The position numbers and the translations under genes were made by a program. The notes below the pieces were generated by a model that worked only from the letters and a program-made list of their open reading frames with translations, was not told the DNA's origin and did no database searches. A stretch of 64,000 nucleotides of DNA, from positions 62,001 through 126,000 of the forward strand of contig NZ_JAINVF010000018.1 of assembly GCF_020400585.1 (NCBI RefSeq), written 5' to 3'. This DNA is from Streptomyces sp. NK08204 (GTDB lineage Bacteria > Actinomycetota > Actinomycetes > Streptomycetales > Streptomycetaceae). Shown here one piece after another: positions 16,346 to 25,685 of the stretch. Within the stretch, counting starts at the first letter, position 1, and each line of letters starts with the position of its first letter.

Positions 16346-18046
16346 ATGACCGACCGGTGGGCGCTCGCACCGGCCGAGGACGGAGGCGTGGACGTCGCCC
16401 CCCTCGGCCCGGACGGGCTGCCCACCGGGCCGGTGCGGCGGGAGAGCGATCTCGCCGGGGCGGTGCGGAGCCGCCCGGAGGTGACGCGCTGGGTGTGGCG
16501 GTCGACCGCCGAGGTCTACCCGCGTCTGCTCGCCACGGGGGTGCGAGTTGCGCGGTGCTACGACATCGAGGACGCCGAGACACTCCTGCTGGGCCACGAG
16601 GGACGGTACGGCGAGCCGCGCTCGGCCGCCGCCGCCCTGGCCCGCCTCCGCGGCGGCCCCGTACCTCCCGACCCGCCGCAGCGCGCGGCCGAACCGGGCG
16701 CCCAGTCCCCCCTGTTCGAACCCACCGCCACCCGTCTGCCCCTCGAGGACCTCCTCGCGGTCTACGCCGACCAGCAGCGGCGGCAAGAGAAGAGCACCCA
16801 TCCCGACCGGATGCGGCTGCTGACCGCCGCCGAGTCGGCGGGGATGCTGGTGGCCGCCGAGATGAACCATGCGGGCCTGCCCTGGAGCGCCGAGGTCCAC
16901 CGCCGGCTGCTGCACGACCTGCTCGGCGAGCGGTACGCGGGCGGTGGCGAGCCGCGCCGCCTCGCAGAGCTGGCCGACGAGGTGTCGGCCGCCTTCGGCC
17001 GCCGCGTGCGACCCGATCTGCCCGCCGATGTCGTCAGGGCGTTCGCCCAGGCCGGGATCAAGGTCAGATCCACCCGCCGCTGGGAGATCCAGTCGATCGA
17101 CCACCCGGCCGTCCAGCCTCTGCTGGAGTACAAGAAGCTGTACCGCATCTGGGTGGCCCACGGCTGGTCCTGGCTCCAGGACTGGGTGCGCGACGGCCGC
17201 TTCCGACCGGAGTTCCTCGCCGGCGGCACGGTCACCGGGCGCTGGGTGACCAACGGCGGAGGCGGGCTGCAGATCCCCAAGGTGATCCGCCGGGCCGTGG
17301 TCGCCGACCCCGGCTGGCGGCTCGTCGTCGCCGACGCCGACCAGATGGAGCCACGCGTCCTCGCGGCCGTCTCCCGCGACCCGGGCCTGATGGACGTCGC
17401 CGCCCGCGAGAGCGACCTCTACCAGTCCGTCTCCGACCGCGCCTTCTCCGGCGACCGCGACCAGGCCAAGCTCGCCGTGCTCGGCGCGGTCTACGGCCAG
17501 ACCTCCGGTGACGGCCTGAAGAACCTCGCCGCGCTCCGCCGCCGCTTCCCCAAGGCCGTCGCCTACGTGGACGAGGCCGCCCGCGCCGGTGAGGAGGGCC
17601 GCCTCGTGCGCACCTGGCTGGGCCGCACCTGCCCGCCGGCCGCCGGAGCGGGCGAGGACGCGGCAGAGGAGGCGGGCATCCCGGTCGACGAGGACGACAC
17701 CGAGACACAGACCGACGGCCAGGCCGGCTGGGTCCCGGGCTACGCCTCCGCGAACTCCCGTGCGCGTGGCCGCTTCGCACGCAACTTCGTCGTGCAGGGC
17801 AGCGCCGCCGACTGGGCGCTGCTGCTGCTCGCCGCGCTGCGCCGGGCCTGCGCGGACCTCCGGGCCGAGCTGGTCTTCTTCCAGCACGACGAGGTGATCG
17901 TGCACTGCCCCGCCGAGGAGGCCGACACCGTCGTCCGGGCCATCCGCGAGGCGGCGGACCTCGCCGGGCGGCTGACGTTCGGACAGACGCCGGTGCGGTT
18001 CCCGTTCACGACGGCGGTGGTGGAGTGCTACGCCGACGCCAAGTGA
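16346..18046 (+). CDS. Family-A DNA polymerase, Pol I-like
   Basis: A 566-aa polymerase, much shorter than Pol I (about 900 aa) and without a 5'-3' exonuclease. Motif A is VVADADQMEPRVLAAVS (about residues 330-346), motif B is RDQAKLAVLGAVYGQTSG (about 371) and motif C is FFQHDEVIVH (about 510), so the palm is intact. The N-terminal 150 residues correspond to a degenerate 3'-5' exonuclease part. Actinobacteria often carry this second Pol I-like enzyme annotated as bifunctional 3'-5' exonuclease/polymerase; its role in repair is inferred. The ATG has no ribosome-binding site. Convergent with the AfsR-like gene 19 bases away. Confidence 0.88.
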   Translation: MTDRWALAPAEDGGVDVAPLGPDGLPTGPVRRESDLAGAVRSRPEVTRWVWRSTAEVYPRLLATGVRVARCYDIEDAETLLLGHEGRYGEPRSAAAALARLRGGPVPPDPPQRAAEPGAQSPLFEPTATRLPLEDLLAVYADQQRRQEKSTHPDRMRLLTAAESAGMLVAAEMNHAGLPWSAEVHRRLLHDLLGERYAGGGEPRRLAELADEVSAAFGRRVRPDLPADVVRAFAQAGIKVRSTRRWEIQSIDHPAVQPLLEYKKLYRIWVAHGWSWLQDWVRDGRFRPEFLAGGTVTGRWVTNGGGGLQIPKVIRRAVVADPGWRLVVADADQMEPRVLAAVSRDPGLMDVAARESDLYQSVSDRAFSGDRDQAKLAVLGAVYGQTSGDGLKNLAALRRRFPKAVAYVDEAARAGEEGRLVRTWLGRTCPPAAGAGEDAAEEAGIPVDEDDTETQTDGQAGWVPGYASANSRARGRFARNFVVQGSAADWALLLLAALRRACADLRAELVFFQHDEVIVHCPAEEADTVVRAIREAADLAGRLTFGQTPVRFPFTTAVVECYADAK

Positions 18047-18065
18047 GCATTCAGGGGCCCTTCGG

Positions 18066-21000
18066 TCAGTCCGCGAGGAGCGCCCGCAGCTCGGCCGACA
18101 CCGTCTGCTCGTCGGTGCCGTCCAGCGCCGCGAGTGCCGCGCGCCAGACGCCGTAGGCCTCCGTGTGGCGCCCCTGCTCCCGCAGCAGCAGACCGTGCTG
18201 GTGCCGGGCGAGGCCGCCCATGTAGCGGTCGGCTCGGGCGTCGGCGCGGGCCAGCAGCTCGGCGCACTCGCGGCCCGCCCGCTCGGACTCGCCCAGTTGG
18301 CGCAGCGCGCGGATCAGCCCGAGCCGGGTCTGGGACTCGCCGTGCCAGTCCTCGTGACCGCCGAGAATGCGCATGCTCTCCTCGAAATGCCGGGCGGCGG
18401 CGTCCGGTTCGCCGAGCGTGAGGTGCGCGTAGCCCATGTTGCAGCGCGCCGAGTGCTGCACGATGACGGCGCCGATCGCGTCCCCGATCGCCAGCGAGCG
18501 CCGGTGCTGCTCGATGGCGGCGCGCGGGTCGGTGTGCTCGTAGAGGTTGCCGAGGTGGCTGTAGGTGACGGCCTCGCCGTACGGATCGTTCAGGTGCCTG
18601 GAGTACGCAAGGCTCTGCCGCAGCGCCTCCTCGGACTCCGCGTACCGTCCGAGGCCCTCCAGCAGCAGACCCCGGTTGTTCAGGGAGCGCCGGACCCGGG
18701 CGGCGAACGTACCGAGCCGCTGCCAGATCTCCAGCGCCTGATCGGTGAGGACCAGGGCGTCGTTGTGGCGGCCGGTCAGGAAGTGCAGCCCCGCGAGGTC
18801 GCTGAGCGCGTACGCCTCCGCCGGCGCGTCCCCGAGCGAACGTGCGGCGGCGAGCCCGGCCCGCCCCAGGACGTCCATCTCGGCGACTCGGCCGCGGCGC
18901 TGGACGTAAGGGATGAGCAGCCGGACGAGCACGGACAGATACGCGGCCCGGCGCCGGTCGGAGGTGCCGACGTTGCGCGCCACCAGCGCCACGATGTTCT
19001 CCAGCTCCAGGTCGCCCCAGGCGAAGGCCACCTCCGCGGACTCGAACGGCGGCAGGGCCGCCACGTCCGCGGCGTGCTCCGCCGGCTCGGCGGCGGTGGG
19101 CCGCAGCCGGTCCTCCTGGTCGAGCCCGGTCTCCACGATCGCCATGAGCTGCCGCCCGGCGACGGAGGCGTACCAGCGGAGGGCGGCGGTGTCGGGGGCG
19201 GTGTCCACGCCGGGGGCGGTGCCGGCCCTGGAAGCAGTGTCCGCGGCGGGGGCAGCGCCCGCGCCGAGGGTGGTGCCCGTGCCCAGGGTGGTGCCCGTGC
19301 CCAGGGTGGTGCCCGGGACAGACACAGCGCCCGGGCCAGGGGCCGTACCCGGCGCAGGAGCGATGCCGGTCCTGGAGGCGGTGCCCGTGCCCAGGGTGGT
19401 GCCCGGGACGAGAGTGGCGCCCATGCCGAGGGCGGTGCCCGGGACGGGGACAGCGCCCGGGCCCGGGGCGGAGCCGGTCCTGGAGGCGGTGTCCGTAGTG
19501 GGGGCGGGATTCGTCCCGGAGGGGGTGTCCGTCGCGGAGACGGGACGGGTCCCGGGATGCGTGTGAGTGGACTCCTCGGCCAGTTCACGGGCGAAGTCGC
19601 GGACCAGGTCGTGCGGGCTGTAGCGGCCGTACGCCGTCTCCTCCAACAGGGCCACGTCGACCAGACGGTCCAGGGCGGCCTCGGCACGGCGCTCGTCCGT
19701 GCCGGCGAGGAGGGCGACCAGCGGGGCACCGTACGTCGGCAGGTCGAGGGCGCCGATGCCGCGCAGCACGCGGGCCGCGTCCCGGTCGGCCTCGCGCTCG
19801 GCGGCGGCGAGCGCCTCATGCGCGACGGCCAGCGAACGCCGGACGCTCAGGTCGTCGTACTCCAGCTCGCGCAACCGCCCGTCCCTGGCAGCCAGTTGCC
19901 CCGCCAGCGCATCGGGGGTGAGCGCGCTCCGCGCGGCCAGCCGGGCGGCGACGACGCGCAGCGCCAACGGGAGCCGACCGGTCAGCTCGACCAGGGCGTG
20001 CCCGGCGTCCAGCCCTGCACGTCCGCTCACCGCGCGTAGCAGGGCGGCACTGTCCTCCCCGGTCAGCGGGCCCAGCGGGAAGCGCCGGGCCCCGTCCAGG
20101 GCGGTCAGCGGCGAGCGGCTGGTGACGATGACGGCGCAGCCGGGCCCAGCCGGCAGCAGAGGCCGTACCTGGGCCGCGTTCGCCGCGTCGTCCAGCACCA
20201 GCAGGGTGCGGGCCGGAGCGAGCAGCGAGCGGAGCAACGCGGCAGCTGCGTCGGGGTGTTCGGGGATGTTCCGGGACTCGGCACCGAGGTCCCGCAGCAG
20301 CGCGGCGAGCGCCTGCGTGGAGCTGAGCGGGGTCATGCCGGGGGTGGCGCCATGCAGGTTGACGTACAGCTGACCGTCGGGGAAACGATCCCTCAGCTCG
20401 TGTGCCACATGCAGGGCCAGCGCGCTCTTGCCGACACCGGCCATGCCGCTGATCACCGCGACGGCGGCGGCCGGGGCGGACGGCGGCTCGGTCAGGGCCC
20501 GGCGCAGCGCGTGGCTCACGTCGGCACGGCCGGTGAAGTGAACCGGCGGGGCGGGAAGCTGGGCGGGGCGGGGCGTGTTGCGGGTGGCCGTCGGGATGCC
20601 GTCGCGAGGGGAGGCGGAAGCCGGCGGTGCTTGCTCACCCGCGGACGAGGAAGCCGCCGAAGGCCGCTGGTCCGAAGGGGTGTGCGCGGAGTCGGGATGC
20701 GCGAACGGGGCATGCTCGCGCTGACTTCCGGCACCGTCCGGCGCACGCCCGGGCCCGCTGCCCGCGGCGACCGGCGCAGACTCGCCCGACCTCGCGGACC
20801 CGTCGACGGCGTCTGAGTCGTCGGAGCCGTCGGAGCCGTCGGAGCCGGAGGGTGCGGCCTCGCGCACGGTCGTCGAACCAGTCAATGCGGCGGTGCCACC
20901 CGCAGTCGTGGGAGAGGGCGACGCATGGCCCTGCCCGCTTACGGAGGCGATCGACCCGACCTGCGCACTCGGCGCACTCGGCGCACTCAGCGCGGCCTCG

Positions 21001-21899
21001 CGGGAGGCTGCGGATGCGGGCGCGATGCTGCCGGCCCCCACGCCGGACACCTGCCCCGTGCCGTCGTTCCCGCGCAGCACCTCGATATGGGCCGCCCGGA
21101 CCGCCGCACCGGGCTCGATGCCCAGTTCGCCGACGAGACGGGCACGCAGATCGCGGTGGACGGCGAGGGCCTCGGCCTGGCGGCCGGTGCGGTGCAGGGC
21201 GAGCATCAGCTGGCGGTGGTACGCCTCGCGCAGCGGATGCTCGGCGACGAGTGCCGCCAGCTCCGGCACGAGGGCGGCCAACCGAGAACCGCCGAGGGCG
21301 AGTTCGGCGTCGTAACGCCATTCCAGCAGGAGCAGCCGCGCCTCCTCCAGGCGCTGCACGAGGGCGTAGCCGCCGAGGTCCGCCTCGGGGGAGAGTCCGC
21401 TGAGCGGGGTGCCGCGCCACAGCGCGAGCGCGGCGGTGCAGGCGCGCTCGACCCCGGCGCAGTCCCGCCGGGCGTACGCGGCACGCGCTTCAGCGAGGAG
21501 GGCGTCGAAGACGTGCACGTCCAACTCGCCCTGGTCGACGCGCAGTACGTACCCAGGGGGCACGGCCCTGAGCCGCTCGGGGTCGTCCAGGAGCCGCCGC
21601 AGCCGGGCGACGTGGTTGTGCAGCGACGCCTGCGCGGAGACGGGCGGGGCCCCGCCCCACAGGGCGTCCTTCAGCGACTCGACGGACACGACCCGGCCGG
21701 GCTCCAGCAACAGCGCGGCGAGCAGGGCTCGCACCTTGGGGCTGCCGATGGCACGGACGGTGCCATCGGTACCGGGGGGTTCCGGGGCGCCGCGGTCATG
21801 GGATGCACGGGACTGCCCGTCGGACGAGATGCCGTACGGCGGTCGGTCGTACAGAACAGGTGGCCCCAGCAGTCCGAACCGCAGCTCGCACCGCCCCAT
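18066..21899 (-). CDS. AfsR/SARP-family regulator with NB-ARC and TPRs
   Basis: A 1,277-aa regulator. Winged helix (about 45-110, GSPKVRALLAALLLEPGRVV), BTAD domain (about 125-280), a low-complexity linker (about 290-450), NB-ARC ATPase (Walker A GMAGVGKSALALH near 485; Walker B TLLVLDDAANAAQVR) and C-terminal TPRs (about 980-1270). An imperfect PGTTLGTGT-type repeat occupies about residues 780-905 (19190-19560). Proteins of this class activate secondary metabolism or development; no biosynthetic cluster is visible here, so its target is remote or self. Start ATG 21899 has GGAG seven bases upstream; GTG 21902 is possible. The frame continues upstream to 22121 without homology. Confidence 0.9.
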   Translation of the reverse strand: MGRCELRFGLLGPPVLYDRPPYGISSDGQSRASHDRGAPEPPGTDGTVRAIGSPKVRALLAALLLEPGRVVSVESLKDALWGGAPPVSAQASLHNHVARLRRLLDDPERLRAVPPGYVLRVDQGELDVHVFDALLAEARAAYARRDCAGVERACTAALALWRGTPLSGLSPEADLGGYALVQRLEEARLLLLEWRYDAELALGGSRLAALVPELAALVAEHPLREAYHRQLMLALHRTGRQAEALAVHRDLRARLVGELGIEPGAAVRAAHIEVLRGNDGTGQVSGVGAGSIAPASAASREAALSAPSAPSAQVGSIASVSGQGHASPSPTTAGGTAALTGSTTVREAAPSGSDGSDGSDDSDAVDGSARSGESAPVAAGSGPGRAPDGAGSQREHAPFAHPDSAHTPSDQRPSAASSSAGEQAPPASASPRDGIPTATRNTPRPAQLPAPPVHFTGRADVSHALRRALTEPPSAPAAAVAVISGMAGVGKSALALHVAHELRDRFPDGQLYVNLHGATPGMTPLSSTQALAALLRDLGAESRNIPEHPDAAAALLRSLLAPARTLLVLDDAANAAQVRPLLPAGPGCAVIVTSRSPLTALDGARRFPLGPLTGEDSAALLRAVSGRAGLDAGHALVELTGRLPLALRVVAARLAARSALTPDALAGQLAARDGRLRELEYDDLSVRRSLAVAHEALAAAEREADRDAARVLRGIGALDLPTYGAPLVALLAGTDERRAEAALDRLVDVALLEETAYGRYSPHDLVRDFARELAEESTHTHPGTRPVSATDTPSGTNPAPTTDTASRTGSAPGPGAVPVPGTALGMGATLVPGTTLGTGTASRTGIAPAPGTAPGPGAVSVPGTTLGTGTTLGTGTTLGAGAAPAADTASRAGTAPGVDTAPDTAALRWYASVAGRQLMAIVETGLDQEDRLRPTAAEPAEHAADVAALPPFESAEVAFAWGDLELENIVALVARNVGTSDRRRAAYLSVLVRLLIPYVQRRGRVAEMDVLGRAGLAAARSLGDAPAEAYALSDLAGLHFLTGRHNDALVLTDQALEIWQRLGTFAARVRRSLNNRGLLLEGLGRYAESEEALRQSLAYSRHLNDPYGEAVTYSHLGNLYEHTDPRAAIEQHRRSLAIGDAIGAVIVQHSARCNMGYAHLTLGEPDAAARHFEESMRILGGHEDWHGESQTRLGLIRALRQLGESERAGRECAELLARADARADRYMGGLARHQHGLLLREQGRHTEAYGVWRAALAALDGTDEQTVSAELRALLAD
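19190..19560 (-). repeat. Imperfect coding repeat in the AfsR-like gene
   Basis: Repeated units reading PGTTLGTGT, SRTG and APGPGAVPVPG-like peptides between the NB-ARC and TPR parts, from GGTGCCCGTGCCCAGGGT-type DNA units in several copies. The repeats keep the reading frame. They form a flexible linker that is likely to vary in length between strains. Confidence 0.75.
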
Positions 21900-22242
21900 C
21901 ACTCCGCTCCACTGCCTTCCCACGCGGTCGGGGCCGACCGTGCTCCGAGGCGGGCACGCGCCCACCGTCTCATGGCGGAATTCCACCCTTCCCACAACGG
22001 TTTCCCGCCACCTTCTGTCGACCGGTCCGGCCAGGATCCGCCGGGTTTCCCGGACACCTCCACCGCCGTCCGTAGAGTTCCGGCCAGCCGATGCGGGGCC
22101 TGGAAAGGAACCGTTGGCCATATGTTAGCGATCCGTTGGCGCGTCCTGATCTGATCATTCCATCGGATCCGGGCCGACGGCGCGCGCGCACGGCGCGTAA
22201 CTCGGGGGAGTGTCGCCGCAGGCTGGATCCGGGGACGCAGAA

Positions 22243-22277
22243 GGGCCCCGGTCGGCGGAGGTGAACGACCGGGGCCC
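22243..22277. terminator. Orphan GC-rich hairpin
   Basis: A 12-base-pair perfect stem (GGGCCCCGGTCG / CGACCGGGGCCC) with an 11-base loop lies between the AfsR-like gene's upstream region and the decayed element. No gene ends on either side, so it may terminate a gene that has been lost. Confidence 0.45.
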
Positions 22278-22387
22278 CGTCCCGCCGCCGTCCGCTGGAC
22301 GGCTCCCCCTTACCCCTTGACCTCACGCTCCCGACCGGGCACCACCCGGGCTCCGGACCACACCGGACCGAACCACACCGGAAGGCC

Positions 22388-22441
22388 CCAGACCGGAAGC
22401 TTCCGCCCCGGGGGGTTTCAGTGGAGCCGATCTCGGGACAT
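22388..22441 (-). other. Degenerate second copy of tRNA-Thr 3' end and terminator
   Basis: This stretch aligns with 23738-23785, the tRNA-Thr terminator plus 3' end: GGCCCCAG, the palindromic GGAAGCTTCC core (GGAAACGTTTCC in the intact copy), a G-rich arm, then TGGAGCCG and TCTCGGGA (CTTTCGGGA in the intact copy). It has the position and orientation expected of the far attachment site of an element that inserted in the tRNA 3' end. The match is imperfect, so the call is tentative. Confidence 0.45.
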
Positions 22442-22643
22442 CGGGTAGACGCCCCTCCCTACCTGCTGCGACTCCGGCGAAGGCACCGACACGGGATGCG
22501 GAGCCGCGCTGCCGCCAGCCGCCAGCCGCCATGAGCAAGCCGCCATGAGCATCCGTCAGTTCCTGCTCCCGCTTGAGGAGATCTTCGAAGTACAACCGGC
22601 CTCTGTCGGTCCACTAGGCGACCGGCTCCAGTGCCGCGACGGT

Positions 22644-23369
22644 TCACCGGAGACGTAGCAGCGCCTTGTCACGCCACTCCAAGACCTCCAGCGGCGCCGT
22701 CTCCTCCAGCGCCCATCGGGCGAGCGAGTCCGTACGTCATGCGTGCGAGGACATGCGCGGCATGCACAGCGCCCGCGACCGGCCGCGGTTCGGGACGCAG
22801 CGGGTGGGTCACCATGGCGTCGCCGTTGGTTGGTGGCCGGTTTCGTGCAGGAGCGCCTCGAAAGCGGCAGCGGTGGGGGTCGGTACCGCCGCGCGTGCGA
22901 ATCCGAACGGTACGCGCCCTGGTCAGCCGCGTGAGCAGGGCGGCGGCGTTCCGCGCATTGAGTTCGTCCGGTCCGAGGTTCAACGCTTTCTCGAAGAACT
23001 CACGCGGCGCGCTGACGATGCGCACCACCATGCACCGGTCACCACCGACCCGTCGCAGCACGTCGTCGAGGGGCGAGAAGTGAGACATCGCGTCTCGCTC
23101 AAGCGTGAAAATGACGAGCCGCCCGGACAGGGGATCGGCTTCGACGACAGCGGAGTTCAGGCGCTGGGCGAACTCGTGGTCCACCAGCGGCCGCACGCCC
23201 ACCACTCGCGCGCCGAGCTTTCGTTGCTTCAGGCCTGCCACCAGCCAGGCGGCCGCCTCCCGGCTGTCCGGGAGAAGGCGACGACGCAGTGATCGCCGGG
23301 GGAGATGCCGACGTACCGGTCGAGGAGTGAATCGACACCGGCCTGGACTTCACGGCCGGTCTGCCTCAT
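22644..23369 (-). pseudogene. Frameshifted gene, possibly aminopeptidase-like
   Basis: From ATG 23369 the frame reads MRQTGREVQAGVDSLLDRY to SPGDHCVVAFS, then one base is missing; the next frame continues PDSREAAAWLVAGLKQRKL and runs through EFFEKALNLGPDELNARN to ARTVRIRTRGGTD, where similarity is lost again. The end NARN...ARTVRIRTRGGTD resembles the start of the catalytic half of M29-type aminopeptidases, which is only a weak hint. A last fragment, DSLARWALEETAPLEVLEW to a TGA at 22644-22646, lies in yet another frame and may belong to a different gene. At least two frameshifts make it non-functional. Confidence 0.5.
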
Positions 23370-23478
23370 GAGCGCCTGAACTGTGTTCCACGCCGTGGCG
23401 GCGCTCCGCCTCCGCGGGCGGACGACCTGTGAGAAGGAACGGCAGACGATGACCGCCGCCTGTACGACGACAAGGCGC

Positions 23479-23700
23479 TACACCGCCGGCACGATCCTGA
23501 ACGAGCTGGGTGTGGACATGCCCACCGTCAGGGAGATCCTGCGGCACACCCAGATCAGCCGGACACGCCGGTACGTGGAAGGCAGATCACGCCTGCCGGG
23601 GACGCCGTGCGGCGCATGGCGAGTTCTTCGTGCCTGCCCCGGCGGGTCCCCAGACGGACCCCACTGGGACCAAAACGAGACCGCCGACACCCGCGCGGCC
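23479..23700 (+). pseudogene. Tyrosine-recombinase (integrase) C-terminal remnant
   Basis: The peptide YTAGTILNELGVDMP, then TVREILRHTQISRTRRYVEG, is the end of a phage/ICE integrase: the first part follows the lost RHT box, ILRHTQIS holds the second histidine and RRY the nucleophile tyrosine. After EGRS the frame breaks; AVRRM and GEFFVPAPAGPQTDPTGTKT follow in other frames, the usual C-terminus of streptomycete integrases. All upstream catalytic domains are missing. The fragment points towards tRNA-Thr, as expected for int next to attL. Confidence 0.75.
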
Positions 23701-23733
23701 CGCTCCCGGCATCGCCGTCGCGTCCACTGAACG

Positions 23734-23769
23734 AAAAAGCCCCAGGTCGGAAACGTTTCCGGCCTGGGG
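23734..23769 (-). terminator. tRNA-Thr terminator
   Basis: On the minus strand a long stem (CCCCAGG ... CCTGGGG with the CGGAAACGTTTCCG core) directly follows the tRNA and is followed by a run of five T. It is a classical rho-independent terminator. Confidence 0.85.
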
Positions 23770-23774
23770 TTGAA

Positions 23775-23851
23775 TGGAGCCGCTTTCGGGATTCGAACCC
23801 GAGACCTACGCATTACGAGTGCGTTGCTCTGGCCATCTGAGCTAAAGCGGC
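23775..23851 (-). tRNA. tRNA-Thr (anticodon CGU)
   Basis: The minus strand folds as a full tRNA: acceptor GCCGCTT / AAGCGGC, D arm with GCTCAG...GAGC, anticodon stem ACGCA/TGCGT around CTCGTAA, variable GTAGGTC-like region and T arm with GGTTCGAATCC. CCA is encoded (23775-23777). Anticodon CGT reads ACG, threonine. A terminator follows. The 3' end is a known type of integration site and carries an integrase remnant beside it. Confidence 0.97.
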
Positions 23852-23959
23852 GCGCCGTCCGCACTATGGTGCGATCAGCAACGTCGGTAAGTCTACACAG
23901 TTTCCAGGGGTGCTTCGTACCAGCCCCGGAGCGGAGTGCCTCGGGGCCGGTCGCAGGGC

Positions 23960-25579
23960 CTATGAGCAGCGCTTTCCGATGGCCGGTGGGGTGCCGTGGA
24001 GGAGGTAGGTGTCGATCGCCGAGTCGATGCAGGTGCTGCCGCGGCCGTACGCGGTGTGGCCGTCGCCGACGTACGTCAGGAGGCGGGCCGAGGCCAACTG
24101 GCGGGTGAGCGACCGGGCCCAGGGATAGGGGGTCGCCGGGTCGCGGGTGGTACCGACCACGACGATGGGAGCCGCGCCCTCCGCCCGGATGCGGTGCGGC
24201 TCGCCCGTGGCCCTCACCGGCCAGTACGCACAGTTCAGCGAGGCCCAGGCCAGGCTCTCACCGAACACCGGGGACGCCTTCTCGAACTCCGGCAGGTCCT
24301 TCTCCACCTGCTGGGCGTCGTTGAACGCCGGCGGCAGGTCCAGGCAGTTCACGGCGGCGTTGGCCATCATCAGGTTGCTGTAACGGCCCTCCGCGTCACG
24401 CTCGTAGTAGCTGTCGGAGAGGGCGAGCAGGCCCGCGCCGTCGTCCTCCTCCATCGCCGACGTCAGGGCTTCGCGAAGCTGCTCCCACGTCCCCTGGTCG
24501 TACATCGCCGCGATCACCCCGGTGGTGGCCAGCGCCTCGCCCAGCTGCCGGCCGTCCTTGTCGCCGGCCGGAAGGGGGTCGGCGTCGAGCTGGCGGAAGA
24601 AGGCCTTGAGGCGGTCGCCGACCTGGGCGGGGGTCGTGCCACTGCCGCCGAGCGGGCAGTCGGACTGCTGTACGCAGTCCTTCGCGAACGCCTGGAACGC
24701 CGTCTCGAAGCCCGCCGTCTGGCCCAGGTTGATGCTGCGCGCGTCGAGGGCCGGGTCCATCGCGCCGTCCAGGACCAGGCGGCCGACCCGTTCCGGGAAC
24801 AGCCCGGCGTAGGTCGCCCCGAGGTAGGTGCCGTACGACGCGCCCACGTAGTTCAGCTTCGGGTCGCCGAGGACCGCCCGGAGGATGTCCATGTCCCGCG
24901 CGGCCTCGGCCGTGGACATGTGCCGCAGCAGCCGCGCCGAGTGGGCTCCGCAGCTCTCCGCGAACTTCCTGTACGCCGTGACCAGCGCGTCCCTCTCCTC
25001 CTGGCTGTCGGGCGTGCTGTCCGCCTCGGTGTACGCGTCCATCTGGCGGCCGTCGAGGCACTCGACCGGCTCGCTGTGGGCGACGCCCCGTGGGTCCATG
25101 GCGACCATGTCGTAGCGGGCGCGGATCCCGGCGGGATAGCCGACGCCCGCGTACTGCTGGAGATAGCCGACCGCCGAGCCCCCGGGGCCGCCCGGGTTGA
25201 CGAGCAGCGAGCCGAGTGCCCTGCCCCTGCCGGTGGCCCGCTTACGGGCGACTGCCAGCCGGACGTCACCGGCCCCCGGATCGGCGTAGTCCAGCGGGGC
25301 CTTCATCGTCGCGCACTGGAAGCCGGGGACACCGCAGCTGCGCCAGTGCAGCCGTTGCCCGTAGTACGGCGCCAGCGCGGAGGGCGTCTCACGCGGCAGC
25401 GCGGCCAGCACCGTGCCCGCGGAGTCTCCGGCGGACGCGGTCGAACCCATGGGGGAACAGGCGGACACGAGCAGCCCGAGGGACACGAGCGGGGCGAGGG
25501 CGAGGCGGGCGACCGTGGGGCGGGTGCGGCGGGGGGACCGGGCTCGGGTCCGGCAGGGTGAGGGCCTGGTGTGCATCAT
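23960..25579 (-). CDS. Secreted alpha/beta-hydrolase, tripeptidyl-aminopeptidase type
   Basis: A 539-aa lipoprotein hydrolase. The signal ends in the lipobox VSAC (Cys about residue 41). The oxyanion motif LLVNPGGPGGSAV (about 125), nucleophile elbow VGASYGTYLGATYAG (about 245) and a late GTTRDPATPYPWA with GDGHTAYGRGSTCID give Ser, Asp and His of the triad; the C-terminal domain is TAP_C-like. Streptomycete relatives (SlpD/SlpE, Tap) remove tripeptides or other peptides from secreted proteins. ATG ATG start; TACGCT six bases before the second ATG is -10-like but lacks a -35. Confidence 0.88.
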   Translation of the reverse strand: MMHTRPSPCRTRARSPRRTRPTVARLALAPLVSLGLLVSACSPMGSTASAGDSAGTVLAALPRETPSALAPYYGQRLHWRSCGVPGFQCATMKAPLDYADPGAGDVRLAVARKRATGRGRALGSLLVNPGGPGGSAVGYLQQYAGVGYPAGIRARYDMVAMDPRGVAHSEPVECLDGRQMDAYTEADSTPDSQEERDALVTAYRKFAESCGAHSARLLRHMSTAEAARDMDILRAVLGDPKLNYVGASYGTYLGATYAGLFPERVGRLVLDGAMDPALDARSINLGQTAGFETAFQAFAKDCVQQSDCPLGGSGTTPAQVGDRLKAFFRQLDADPLPAGDKDGRQLGEALATTGVIAAMYDQGTWEQLREALTSAMEEDDGAGLLALSDSYYERDAEGRYSNLMMANAAVNCLDLPPAFNDAQQVEKDLPEFEKASPVFGESLAWASLNCAYWPVRATGEPHRIRAEGAAPIVVVGTTRDPATPYPWARSLTRQLASARLLTYVGDGHTAYGRGSTCIDSAIDTYLLHGTPPAIGKRCS

Positions 25580-25685
25580 GCGAGCGTAACGCTGTGCGTT
25601 GGCCTGAGTGCGCTGTGTGCTCGTCGTGGCTCGTACGGAGGACGCGCCGTCAATTTCCGGGTGCCCCTGGTCACCCGGCTCCCGG

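Larger units (their letters stand above)
22388..23785. mobile_element. Remnant of an integrative element at tRNA-Thr
   Basis: About 1.4 kb between the degenerate att-like copy and the tRNA-Thr 3' end contains no intact gene but holds an integrase C-terminal fragment beside the tRNA and a frameshifted gene. The layout matches an integrated element reduced almost to its ends. Within 22445-22640 only a short conserved-looking peptide fragment (LYFEDLLKREQELTDA, minus strand) is visible and I do not recognise it. Confidence 0.5.

Noticed and set aside
18066..21899. Marker of a biosynthetic gene cluster
   Set aside because: The AfsR-like regulator stands alone; no synthase, tailoring or transport genes of a cluster surround it.
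22421..22441. A second tRNA gene or a tRNA fragment with independent function
   Set aside because: Only the acceptor-side bases and terminator resemble tRNA-Thr; no D, anticodon or T arms can be folded.
22150..23860. CRISPR array or transposon in the gene-free interval
   Set aside because: No regularly spaced repeats and no transposase or terminal inverted repeats are visible; the integrase and att-like copies fit an integrative element better.
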